A DNA stretch of 64,000 bases, taken from assembly GCF_014876185.1 (NCBI RefSeq), contig NZ_JADALJ010000001.1, positions 2,895,501-2,959,500 of the forward strand, written 5' to 3'. Below are positions 1 to 6,614 of this stretch, one piece after another. The stretch comes from Rufibacter sp. LB8. Lineage in GTDB: Bacteria > Bacteroidota > Bacteroidia > Cytophagales > Hymenobacteraceae. The notes beneath the pieces are model-generated. The model saw only the letters and a program-made list of their open reading frames with translations. It did not search any database and was not told the DNA's origin. Both the position numbers and the translations under genes were made by a program. Each line of letters starts with the position of its first letter. Within the stretch, counting starts at the first letter, position 1.

Positions 1-77
1 AGCAGCACAAAAAAGAGGAGCACTAGCAGGTGCGGCAACACGTGGCGGTTGAAATCGAGTTTAGAAGAAGTGGCCAT
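1..77 (-). CDS. N-terminus of a membrane protein (cut by window edge)
   Basis: An ATG on the minus strand at 77 opens a frame that runs off the window start. Only 25 codons are visible: a short polar stretch followed by a strongly hydrophobic run (HLLVLLFFVLL), as at the first membrane helix of a polytopic protein. The beginning resembles Bacteroidota YfhO-family membrane proteins, but this is too short to name. It lies downstream of the FkbM and DUF4834 genes on the same strand, with a terminator-like hairpin in between. Confidence 0.5.
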   Translation of the reverse strand, partial: MATSSKLDFNRHVLPHLLVLLFFVL

Positions 78-96
78 GATGGGATTTGCTTGCAAT

Positions 97-126
97 AAAA
101 AGCCCGATGCTGCGGGCACCGGGCTT
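97..126 (-). terminator. Rho-independent terminator after the DUF4834 gene
   Basis: Read on the minus strand, AAGCCCG and CGGGCTT form a 7-bp stem around a 13-nt loop, followed by a T run. It lies 15 nt after the stop codon of the DUF4834 gene. Confidence 0.6.
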
Positions 127-140
127 GAAAGATACTAGGT

Positions 141-434
141 TTATTTCACTTCTTCATACTCCACATACTCGCCACCGGGGAAGTCCTTGCGCTGCCGCTG
201 TTCCTCAGGCACGTAAGCCACCTTCACCTTGCCTTTGGGCGCTCTGTTTGCTTGGCTCTGAAACGGTGGGGCTTGCCGCCCGAACGGTGGTGCCTGGCCC
301 CTGCCCTGCTGCGCGAACTGCTGCGCTTTGCGCATCTGTTTCTGTACAAACGTCTTGAGCAGGTATTTCATCACGTACGGCATGATGAACCGCAGCGCGA
401 AGAGAATGGCTATGATTATAAAAAAGGTCTTCAA
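141..434 (-). CDS. DUF4834 family small membrane protein
   Basis: This 97-residue protein has one N-terminal membrane helix (about residues 3-22, FFIIIAILFALRF), then a basic, Gln/Pro-rich stretch (about 30-65) and an acidic C-terminus ending EYVEYEEVK. That layout matches the Bacteroidota-restricted DUF4834 family, whose role is unknown. Its start overlaps the stop of the upstream methyltransferase gene by 4 bp, so the two are probably translationally coupled. The C-terminal tail would face the cytoplasm if the N-terminus is outside (inference). Confidence 0.75.
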   Translation of the reverse strand: MKTFFIIIAILFALRFIMPYVMKYLLKTFVQKQMRKAQQFAQQGRGQAPPFGRQAPPFQSQANRAPKGKVKVAYVPEEQRQRKDFPGGEYVEYEEVK

Positions 435-1186
435 GTCTGAGTTGGGTTTGGTTTAAAGTAAAAATCGCCGCCCTGGTACTGGTCAATTTCTGCGGGGGGG
501 CAAGGAGATAACGTCTGGCCGCCCTGTAACTTGTACACGCCGTAGCCTAAATTGGTAAGAATAGCCACCACCTTCTGGCGGTTCTCCTGCCCGTTGAGCT
601 CTGTCTGAATTAACGGTTTGTGGCGTTTTATAGTTTCCTGCAGGTGCGCAAAGACCTGGTGTTCATACCCTTCCACGTCACACTTTATGAAATCCAGCTG
701 CTCCAGGTCCTGGAACAGTTCATCGGGAATTCGCATTTCTACCTGGTAGGTCTGGGCGTATTTTTCCTGCGCGCTGCTGGCAATTTTGGTCATGCCGTGG
801 TGCACCAGCCCATCGCGCAGGGGCGTGCCCATCTCAATGGTGGTGTTCTCGCCGCCCAGCGCAAACGGTAGCAGGGTGAGGTTAGCCACGCCACTGGCCC
901 GCACATTGTCGGTCCAAATCTTCCCGAACAACGGCACCGGCTCCACCGCCAGCACCTGTCCTGTTGGCCCGGCCAACCGAGACAAAAACGTGGAATAATA
1001 GCCCAAGTTCGCGCCAATGTCCAGGCACGTGGACCCCGGTTTAATGATTTTTCGCAAGAAAAACAGCTCTGGGTACTTCTCCCGCCCCCGGCCCGTGCCA
1101 ATCATGATGATGTACAGACGGCTCACCAGACGCAGATAGCTCTCAAACCCCAGCGCCTTGACCAATAATTTACGAAGTACTTTCAC
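431..1186 (-). CDS. FkbM family SAM-dependent methyltransferase
   Basis: This 251-residue protein has the FkbM methyltransferase pattern: SAM-binding motif I DIGANLGYYS at residues 56-65, acidic motif II ending AVEPVP with Glu82, and the family motif CDVEGYE at 169-175. FkbM-type enzymes O-methylate sugars or polyketide hydroxyls, so a role on an exported glycan or glycolipid is possible but not shown here. The N-terminal 30 residues are basic and hydrophobic and could associate with the membrane. It is the first gene of a minus-strand operon with the DUF4834 gene. Confidence 0.85.
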   Translation of the reverse strand: MKVLRKLLVKALGFESYLRLVSRLYIIMIGTGRGREKYPELFFLRKIIKPGSTCLDIGANLGYYSTFLSRLAGPTGQVLAVEPVPLFGKIWTDNVRASGVANLTLLPFALGGENTTIEMGTPLRDGLVHHGMTKIASSAQEKYAQTYQVEMRIPDELFQDLEQLDFIKCDVEGYEHQVFAHLQETIKRHKPLIQTELNGQENRQKVVAILTNLGYGVYKLQGGQTLSPCPPAEIDQYQGGDFYFKPNPTQT

Positions 1187-1228
1187 GCGGCAAAGTTCAG
1201 GAATTAGGTGGGAGAAACCAAAAGCGGG

Positions 1229-1268
1229 TGTTTTTGGGTGGGTATGAAGAGTGGAGGCCGAAAACGGG
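1229..1268. repeat. Degenerate GAGCCC-type palindrome
   Basis: The outer arms are recognisable (GTTTTTGGG and GGCCGAAAACGGG), but the central ATTTC/GAAAT part is lost. It lies between the FkbM gene and the RAYT unit. Confidence 0.4.
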
Positions 1269-1294
1269 AAATTCTGATAAAGAAGGCAATGCGT

Positions 1295-1323
1295 GTAGAG
1301 ACAAGGCAGTGCCTTGTCTCTAC
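1295..1323. repeat. GTAGAGAC hairpin, left end of the RAYT unit
   Basis: This is a perfect 14-bp inverted repeat, GTAGAGACAAGGCA and its complement, around a single G. Confidence 0.85.
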
Positions 1324-1378
1324 GTGTTCCAGATAATCATATCAGAACAAAAATTCTGGAGCTACTGTATCTCCAAAA

Positions 1379-1942
1379 ATGGAAGATGCAGAGAGATTCC
1401 TGAACAAATACCGTGTTCCTTCTGCCCGTTTGCAGGACTGGGACTATGGCTGGAATGCGGCCTATTTTGTCACGCTCTGTACCAAAAACCGGGAACATTT
1501 TTTTGGTGAAATTTCAGACAACCGAATGCACTTGTCAGAGATAGGAATTTTGGCAAAAAGCTTCTGGAATGAAATACCGGTTCATTTCCCTTTTGTTGAA
1601 GTAGACGCATTTGTGGTCATGCCCAACCATGTGCATGGCATTATAATCATAGACAAGAAGGAATCTGAAACACCTGTAGAGACAAGGCACTGCCTTGTCT
1701 CTACGCAGGCCAGGAACGCTATTGGCAAAAGTAGATTCCAGAACCAAGGCACCAACACGCTGTCTTCAATTATTGGGTCATACAAATCTGCGGTTACCAA
1801 ACAGGCCAGAAAGATTCATGCTGATTTTTCGTGGCAAGCCAGGTTTCATGACCATATCATCAGAGACAAGAATTCCTTCCAGCATATTTCAGAGTATATT
1901 CTCCACAACCCTGAGACTTGGGAGAAAGACCAGTTTTATTGA
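1379..1942 (+). CDS. REP-associated tyrosine transposase (RAYT, Y1/HUH)
   Basis: This 187-residue protein has the Y1-transposase signature: WNAAYFVTLCT near the N-terminus, the metal-binding HUH motif in MPNHVHGII (about residues 81-89), a segment reading LSSIIGSYKSAV, and a C-terminal helix EYILHNPETW that carries the likely catalytic Tyr. RAYTs cut and rejoin single-stranded palindromic REP DNA at the base of the hairpin. The frame is intact, although codons 100-109 (VETRHCLVST) are entirely made of a copy of the flanking hairpin, placed in the linker between the HUH core and the C-terminal part. Whether the enzyme is active is unknown. Confidence 0.9.
   Translation: MEDAERFLNKYRVPSARLQDWDYGWNAAYFVTLCTKNREHFFGEISDNRMHLSEIGILAKSFWNEIPVHFPFVEVDAFVVMPNHVHGIIIIDKKESETPVETRHCLVSTQARNAIGKSRFQNQGTNTLSSIIGSYKSAVTKQARKIHADFSWQARFHDHIIRDKNSFQHISEYILHNPETWEKDQFY
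1676..1704. repeat. GTAGAGAC hairpin inside the RAYT gene
   Basis: The 14-bp arms are perfect around a single C and in frame with the transposase gene, adding about ten residues without a stop codon. Confidence 0.85.
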
Positions 1943-1981
1943 ATTCGGGTGCATTCGAGGAGAAATGAATCAATTTCTGTC

Positions 1982-2010
1982 GTAGAGACCAGGCAGTGCC
2001 TTGTCTCTAC
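1982..2010. repeat. GTAGAGAC hairpin, right end of the RAYT unit
   Basis: The same 29-bp hairpin with one mismatch (GTAGAGACC in the left arm). The right arm continues into ACGCATTGC, the inverted counterpart of the left terminus. Confidence 0.85.
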
Positions 2011-2031
2011 ACGCATTGCTGACTATCTTTA
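2001..2031 (+). promoter_or_regulatory. Candidate promoter of the serine hydrolase gene
   Basis: TTG at 2001-2003 and TATCTTTA at 2024-2031 are 20 nt apart, close to the Bacteroidota -33/-7 pattern (TTTG, about 19-21 nt, TAnnTTTG). The -33 part lies inside the right hairpin of the RAYT unit. The match is imperfect at the last -7 base. Confidence 0.35.
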
Positions 2032-2062
2032 AAATTCCGTTTTCAATGGTTGGCCCGCTGGT

Positions 2063-3268
2063 ATGATTCTCCTTCGCTTAAAAAACGCCTTTTACATCTT
2101 CATCTGTGCTTTGCTATGCCTCTCCTCCTGCCAGAAAACCGGCAAGAAGAAATTCTGGAACAAGGAAGACAACACCAAAGAAACCATTGCCATTCCCGCC
2201 AACTTCACCCCAGACAGCATTCGGCAATTGACCAGGCAGCTGGACTCCGTGTTTAAGTATTTCAACAAGAAGCGAGGGTTTAACGGGGCGGTGCTGGTGA
2301 CCAAGTATGACCAGGTAATCTACAAAGGCGCCTTTGGCATGGCTGATTTTTACAAACGGGACTCCAACACCGTAGAGACGGCGTTCCAGCTGGCGTCGGT
2401 GAGCAAGCAGTTCACGGCGGTGGCCATTATGATGCTTCAGGAGGAAGGCGAACTGAGCTATGATGACAGCGTGCAGCGGTTCTTCCCGGAGTTTCCGTAC
2501 CACGGCATCACGGTCAGGCAATTGCTCACGCACCAGAGCGGGTTGAGTAATTACACGTATTTCGCGGATAAGCTGTGGCCCAACCGGCAGCAGAACCTCA
2601 CCAATAAAGACGTGATTGACTTAATGGTGGCGCACCAGCCCAAGCCGTATTTCAAGCCCAACACGCGCTTTGACTACAGCAATACCGGCTACAGTCTGCT
2701 GGCGTCTATTGTGGAGAAAGTGGCCAAGCAGCCGTTCAGTGAGTTTCTGCGCGAACGCATTTTTGAACCGCTGGACATGAAACGCACCTTCACGTATAGC
2801 CCAGATGTGGCCACGCTCACCGGCAAGATTGCCACCGGCCACACCCGCTTCCGGCAGAAACGCACCTCAGATTACCTAGACACCGTGCTGGGCGACAAAG
2901 GCATTTACTCTACCGTGGAAGATTTGTTAAAGTGGGACCAAGCGCTGTACACCCAGAAACTGGTTTCGCGGGAGACGTTGAAAGAAGCCTTCACGGGCAT
3001 GCGCATCAACAAAAAACAGAATGATGAGGATTATGGTTTTGGTTGGCGCATCAAGCCGTTGCCCAACGGTGACACCGCGGTGTACCACGGCGGCTTGTGG
3101 CACGGGTTCTCCACGTATTTCCTGCGCAACCCCAAAGAACACAGCGCCTTGATTGTGCTCAGCAACCTGCCCAACGGAAGCCTGAGTTACCTGGAGGAAA
3201 TCAGGAAAGTACTGTACCCGGCCCCGCCGCAGGCTGCCGGATCTGCGCCCGTGGCCAGCAGGCGGTAA
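2063..3268 (+). CDS. Serine hydrolase / class C beta-lactamase-like lipoprotein
   Basis: This 401-residue protein begins with a lipoprotein signal (hydrophobic residues 9-19, lipobox LSSC with Cys23). The beta-lactamase/DD-peptidase-like domain has the catalytic SxxK motif at Ser112-Val-Ser-Lys115, YSN at 205-207 as second motif, and HGG at 342-344 as third motif. Members of this family (Pfam Beta-lactamase) hydrolyse D-amino-acid peptides, esters or beta-lactams; the substrate cannot be read from sequence. It probably sits on an outer-leaflet membrane surface. It converges on the GAF kinase gene, with a palindrome between the two stops. Confidence 0.85.
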   Translation: MILLRLKNAFYIFICALLCLSSCQKTGKKKFWNKEDNTKETIAIPANFTPDSIRQLTRQLDSVFKYFNKKRGFNGAVLVTKYDQVIYKGAFGMADFYKRDSNTVETAFQLASVSKQFTAVAIMMLQEEGELSYDDSVQRFFPEFPYHGITVRQLLTHQSGLSNYTYFADKLWPNRQQNLTNKDVIDLMVAHQPKPYFKPNTRFDYSNTGYSLLASIVEKVAKQPFSEFLRERIFEPLDMKRTFTYSPDVATLTGKIATGHTRFRQKRTSDYLDTVLGDKGIYSTVEDLLKWDQALYTQKLVSRETLKEAFTGMRINKKQNDEDYGFGWRIKPLPNGDTAVYHGGLWHGFSTYFLRNPKEHSALIVLSNLPNGSLSYLEEIRKVLYPAPPQAAGSAPVASRR

Positions 3269-3275
3269 CTGCTTT

Positions 3276-3316
3276 CCGTTTTTGGCCTCGTTTCTGGAAA
3301 TGAGCCCGAAAACAGG
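3276..3316. repeat. GAGCCC palindrome between convergent genes
   Basis: The right arm is the consensus (GGAAATGAGCCCGAAAAC); the left arm is altered (TTTTTGGCCTCG). It fills the 54-bp gap between two convergent stop codons, where it could stop both transcripts. Confidence 0.8.
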
Positions 3317-3322
3317 AACAAC

Positions 3323-4537
3323 CTATACCACCATGGTGAACGTGGAGCCTTGGTTGACGGTGCTGCGCACGCGCATTTCGCCGTTGCGGTTCTCCACCAG
3401 CCTTTTGACAATGTAAAGGCCCAGGCCGCTGCCTTCCACGTGGTCATGGAACCGCTTGAACATGGTGAACACCTTGTCCAGTTTGTCTTCCGGAATGCCC
3501 AGACCGTTGTCTGTCACAGACAAATGTTGCCGCCCGTCTATCTGCTCCAGCTTCACCAACACTTCGGGCATTCTTTCCGGGGAACGGTACTTGAGCGCGT
3601 TGCTGATGAGGTTGTAGAGAATGCTCTTGAAATTCTGGCGCGAGAAAGATAGGGTTCGGCCGTGGGGCACTTCTACTTTAATCTTGCCTTTTGATTCCAG
3701 CAAATGGTGGTTCAGGTCTTCCTTGACCTGGCTGATCATCTCCAGCAGGTCAATTTCCTCGGTAGGGTCTTCGTCATAGTCCTGGCTGGCGCGCACAATG
3801 GCCGTGAGGTCTTTGATGGTGCCGCCAAACCTGCCCAGCGATGACCGCATAAGCGTAATCACCTGGTCCATTTCCTCTTTGTCTATCTGGTCTTGGTGCA
3901 CCACTTGCTCCAGCACGTCTAGCAGGCCTTCAATGTTGGCTACCGGCGATTTTAAGTCATGCGCGGCAGTATAGACAAAATTGTCAAGGTCAAAGTTGGT
4001 GTTGGTTAGCACTTTGTTCTGGCGCCGAAGGTCCAGGTTGAGGGTATGGCTCTGCTGCAGCAGCTCCAGGCTCTCCAGATGGAAAGACAGCAGCTCCGCG
4101 AACATGGTCATGGTGCCCACCACTTTCTCTGTGTTCACCTGGGCCGGGCGGGCGTCTATGGCGCAGAGCGTGCCAAAAAAAGCGCCGTTTCTTAAGATGA
4201 TCGGCACGGAAATGTAACTCTGCAGCCCGTAAATTTTGGGCGTATGGTGGTCACAGTACTGAGAGTCTTCTGCCACGTTGTCAATGACAATGGGCTGGCG
4301 GTGGTCTCTTATTTCATTGCAGAGCGTGGTCTCAATGGGCAGTTCGCCGCCTTCGCCCAAGCCAAAGTTCACCTCGTCATGCACGCTGCAGGCCACCCAC
4401 CGGTCATTGGTCACCCGGGCCACGGCCGCGTAGCCCATGCCCGTGGTCTGGGTGACAACTCTGAGCATGGTAGGGATAAGGGAAATCTGCCTGACGGCTT
4501 CTATGTCTTGGTATAACTCGTCTGTGATGTCAATCAT
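3323..4537 (-). CDS. GAF-domain sensor histidine kinase
   Basis: This 404-residue soluble kinase has a GAF sensor domain (about residues 20-155), a HisKA dimerisation domain with phospho-acceptor His193 in AAHDLKSP, and an HATPase domain with N-box SNALKYRSPER and G-box DNGLGIPE, ending FTMVV. There is no membrane helix, so it senses an internal or diffusible signal. The frame extends 23 codons upstream, but the Met at 4537 (MIDITDEL) starts the conserved part and is preferred. No response regulator is adjacent. The transmitter half is clearly paralogous to that of the triple-PAS kinase (shared LDNFVYTA, HDHVEGSG, GLYIVK). Confidence 0.85.
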   Translation of the reverse strand: MIDITDELYQDIEAVRQISLIPTMLRVVTQTTGMGYAAVARVTNDRWVACSVHDEVNFGLGEGGELPIETTLCNEIRDHRQPIVIDNVAEDSQYCDHHTPKIYGLQSYISVPIILRNGAFFGTLCAIDARPAQVNTEKVVGTMTMFAELLSFHLESLELLQQSHTLNLDLRRQNKVLTNTNFDLDNFVYTAAHDLKSPVANIEGLLDVLEQVVHQDQIDKEEMDQVITLMRSSLGRFGGTIKDLTAIVRASQDYDEDPTEEIDLLEMISQVKEDLNHHLLESKGKIKVEVPHGRTLSFSRQNFKSILYNLISNALKYRSPERMPEVLVKLEQIDGRQHLSVTDNGLGIPEDKLDKVFTMFKRFHDHVEGSGLGLYIVKRLVENRNGEMRVRSTVNQGSTFTMVV

Positions 4538-4761
4538 GGGGGTGATGTGATCTGCTGCTACAGGGGAATAAAGGATTTTCGGGCCAGTTGGTTCCGGGTA
4601 GTACAATAAAATTAAAATATTTAATATTTACTATACCCGGTCCTTCCTTTCTGGTTTTGAAAAATATACGGCAGGCACTCACCTGGCAGTTTCATTGCCT
4701 GTACCACTTCCAGTCTCTGCATCTTTCCATTCTTGAAAGCAGTACCCAAAGACGGCTAAGC

Positions 4762-4794
4762 AAAAAAAAGGCGACCCTTTTCTAAGAGTCGCCT
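4762..4794 (-). terminator. Rho-independent terminator of the barrel-like lipoprotein gene
   Basis: On the minus strand AAGGCGAC and GTCGCCTT pair around a 12-nt loop and are followed by eight T. It lies about 70 nt past the stop at 4865 and beyond a palindrome. Confidence 0.7.
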
Positions 4795-4821
4795 TGGGCG
4801 TTTACGGTATATTTGTTTTGG

Positions 4822-4860
4822 CGTTTTCGGCTTGGTTTCTGGAAATGAGCCCGAAAACGG
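4822..4860. repeat. GAGCCC palindrome at a gene 3' end
   Basis: The arms GCGTTTTCGG and CCGAAAACGG enclose GGAAATGAGC; the left inner arm is altered to CTTGGTTTC. It begins 4 nt past a minus-strand stop codon and precedes a conventional terminator. Confidence 0.8.
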
Positions 4861-4864
4861 AAAT

Positions 4865-5809
4865 TCACTTCCTCCCTACTTTGCCTTTGCCCAGGCCAAT
4901 CTGCACGCCCAATGAGGGCACCAGCGTGAAGCCCGCATAGCTATACTGTTCGCCCAGCAGCAAATCATACGTGCCGTAGTTTTGGTAATACATAGCCAGC
5001 GCAGGCAACAGGTAAATGCGCTTGGCGCCAATCTTCGCGTTCACAAACAGCCCAAAAGACCCGAAGCTGTTGGATTTGGTGAGCCCATCTAACCGCACCA
5101 CTTCGTTGCCGCCCACTTTGCGGTAGAGTTTGGTGGGCTGCAGGCCGTATTCAATGAACGTGTGGTTGTAGGCCACCCCAAATGAGATGTTGCCGTATTC
5201 CTCCTCCACCCCAAAAGACCGACTAAACACCAGCGGCACCAGCACGTCTTTGCGCGTGGCCGTGAACTCCAGAATAGGCGACAGCTTGGAAAGGAACAGC
5301 TTGTCCAGCAAATCTGAGTCCTGGCCCGAGTACTGCACGCCCACACTCCCCGACCATCTGCGTTGGCTGCCCGGGTTGGTGAGCGTGCCCACAGAACCCA
5401 TGAACTGGTACATGGCATCTACCACGTGCACGCCGCCCGCATATTTATAACCCACGTCTACCCGCGGCAGCACGCCATAGCGCACATAAAAATCGAACGT
5501 CGGGCCCACGGGGTCCAGCGAGTAGGCAATAGCGCCTCTGGTAGCGGCCTGAATCTGCGGCCCGTAGTAGACAGAATCCTGTTTCAGGAGAGCATCTACG
5601 GCGGCTTCGGTGATGTTCTTGAGTTCACCAATAGGTTCCGAGGCCAGGTTTCCGCCCGCGTTAAAGCCCACCTTGAACTGCCCGTGCGGCGTCACCTTCC
5701 CCGAATGGATCACTGACCGCGGCGCGGTGCAGGCGGTGGCCAGCACTAGAAATACAACAGCAAGAAATAACCTTGGGCGAAGGGAAGGTAGAAGTTTGGG
5801 CAAATACAT
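4865..5809 (-). CDS. Outer-membrane-type lipoprotein, unknown function
   Basis: This 314-residue protein has a lipoprotein signal (hydrophobic 14-24, lipobox ATAC with Cys27). The mature part is rich in alternating hydrophobic, Gly and aromatic segments (FDFYVRYGVLP, ISFGVAYNHTF, FGLFVNAKIG, LVPSLGVQIGLGKG), as in small outer-membrane beta-barrels. Similar Bacteroidota proteins are annotated only as hypothetical. It is transcribed alone, away from island A. Confidence 0.6.
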   Translation of the reverse strand: MYLPKLLPSLRPRLFLAVVFLVLATACTAPRSVIHSGKVTPHGQFKVGFNAGGNLASEPIGELKNITEAAVDALLKQDSVYYGPQIQAATRGAIAYSLDPVGPTFDFYVRYGVLPRVDVGYKYAGGVHVVDAMYQFMGSVGTLTNPGSQRRWSGSVGVQYSGQDSDLLDKLFLSKLSPILEFTATRKDVLVPLVFSRSFGVEEEYGNISFGVAYNHTFIEYGLQPTKLYRKVGGNEVVRLDGLTKSNSFGSFGLFVNAKIGAKRIYLLPALAMYYQNYGTYDLLLGEQYSYAGFTLVPSLGVQIGLGKGKVGRK

Positions 5810-5940
5810 GCGTAAAGGTAAAAACGATTATCTGGTGAGGCCGTTCACGCCGGCTTTTATCAGACATGCGATTGGGGTTGTACCCCTATGGGTTGGAGAA
5901 ATAGAATTGCCGAATGTTTGGAGTGGTGGTTTTGATTGCT

Positions 5941-6145
5941 TTTGTGCACGCAGTTTGCTTTCCTTCCAAATGACTGCTGCATCCTACGTTTTACAAGACG
6001 GCCTTTTCCATAGCCGGGCTCCGAGCGCTCGCGGCCGCGAGGCCCAGCCTTCCCCTCTCGCGCTGTACCAGCTTCCTGGCGCCTTCGGCACCCGCCTGCC
6101 GGCGACGGAACCTGCTTAGGCGCTCGATGGAAAGGCTGGAAAAGT
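5941..6145. repeat. GC-rich long hairpin module, copy A
   Basis: It starts TTTGTGCACGCAGTTTGC and ends GCGCTCGATGGAAAGG. The end pairs with CCTTTTCCAT (about 6002) and CGAGCGC (about 6021), with a bulged AGCCGGGCTC between these left segments; inside lies the 14-bp palindrome CTCGCGGCCGCGAG. A diverged copy is at 17353-17562. The middle differs between copies while the stems are kept. Confidence 0.7.
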
Positions 6146-6195
6146 TGACCACCCCCAGCCCCTCCTAAAACAGGAGGGGAGCATTACTATAAATT

Positions 6196-6235
6196 GCGTT
6201 TTCGGGCTCTGGATTGGAAATGGAGGCGAAAACGC
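6196..6235. repeat. GAGCCC palindrome, diverged
   Basis: The outer arms GCGTTTTCG and CGAAAACGC are intact; the inner arms read GGCTCTGGATT and GGAAATGGAGG. Confidence 0.6.
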
Positions 6236-6250
6236 GAGTATCATTCTCTA

Positions 6251-6368
6251 CCGCAAGTTTAGCGCAGCGTAACTTGTGGTTTCCCACCTGGTCAGTTTAT
6301 CAACTGACGTGAGTTTATAAACTCACAACATGTTTAGCCACAAGGTACGGCTGCGCCTAAACTTGCGG
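6251..6368. repeat. Branched inverted repeat (cloverleaf-like), copy A
   Basis: CCGCAAGTTTAG (6251-6262) pairs with CTAAACTTGCGG (6357-6368), and the stem continues with a few mismatches to CTTGTGG/CCACAAG. Inside are two further hairpins: GTCAGTT/AACTGAC (6291-6308) and the perfect palindrome GTGAGTTTATAAACTCAC (6309-6326). Confidence 0.75.
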
Positions 6369-6379
6369 CAGAGGTTTTT

Positions 6380-6408
6380 GTAGAGACCAGGCAATGCCTT
6401 GTCTCTAC
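6380..6408. repeat. GTAGAGAC hairpin in island A
   Basis: GTAGAGACCAGGCA pairs with TGCCTTGTCTCTAC with one mismatch, as in the right end of the RAYT unit. Confidence 0.75.
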
Positions 6409-6480
6409 GGTGGAGGTCCCGACAGACGCCTGCTCAAAAGACCTCGTAGTGTGCGAAGCTCCTACGAGTGTCTTCTGCCA

Positions 6481-6528
6481 ATTCCCGTTTTTGCCCTCAT
6501 TTCCAAAAACAAGCCCGAAAACGGGAAT
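6481..6528. repeat. GAGCCC palindrome, diverged centre
   Basis: ATTCCCGTTTTT and AAAACGGGAAT form strong outer arms; the centre is altered on both sides. It is the last module of island A. Confidence 0.65.
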
Positions 6529-6603
6529 CAAAACCTGCGTACTTCCTTCCCCTGAAAATGCCTTATAAAACTCTGCGGGCAGATGCCTAATTTTACGGCA
6601 CGT

Positions 6604-6611
6604 TACCTTTG
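6604..6611 (+). promoter_or_regulatory. TAnnTTTG box next to the sulfatase start codon
   Basis: TACCTTTG is a perfect Bacteroidota -7 box, but only 3 nt separate it from the ATG at 6615, so a transcript starting from it would be leaderless or start inside the gene. No good -33 element is seen. Confidence 0.35.
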
Positions 6612-6614
6612 CCC

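Larger units (their letters stand above)
1286..2019 (+). mobile_element. RAYT unit bounded by 23-bp inverted repeats
   Basis: The two ends are the same 23 bases in inverted orientation (1286-1308 and 1997-2019), beginning GCAATGCGTGTAGAGAC. Each end continues into a hairpin of the GTAGAGAC family, and a single Y1 transposase gene fills the space between. REP-associated transposases (RAYTs) are known to sit next to the palindromes they process; here gene and palindromes form a compact 734-bp unit. No target duplication is evident, which fits single-strand Y1 chemistry. Confidence 0.75.
5810..6603. other. Repeat island A (no gene)
   Basis: This 800-bp gap between divergent genes contains no convincing ORF. 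From left to right: a 200-bp GC-rich hairpin module, a CCCCTCC/GGAGGGG hairpin (about 6150-6180), a GAGCCC palindrome, a 118-bp branched inverted repeat, a GTAGAGAC hairpin, a module with CCTGCTCAAAAGAC and a CTCGTAG/CTACGAG hairpin (about 6430-6470), and a second GAGCCC palindrome. Island B has most of the same parts. Confidence 0.8.

Noticed and set aside
5610-6119. 169-codon plus-strand frame entering island A
   Set aside because: Half is antisense to the lipoprotein gene, half lies in a hairpin repeat; the copy in island B does not keep the frame.
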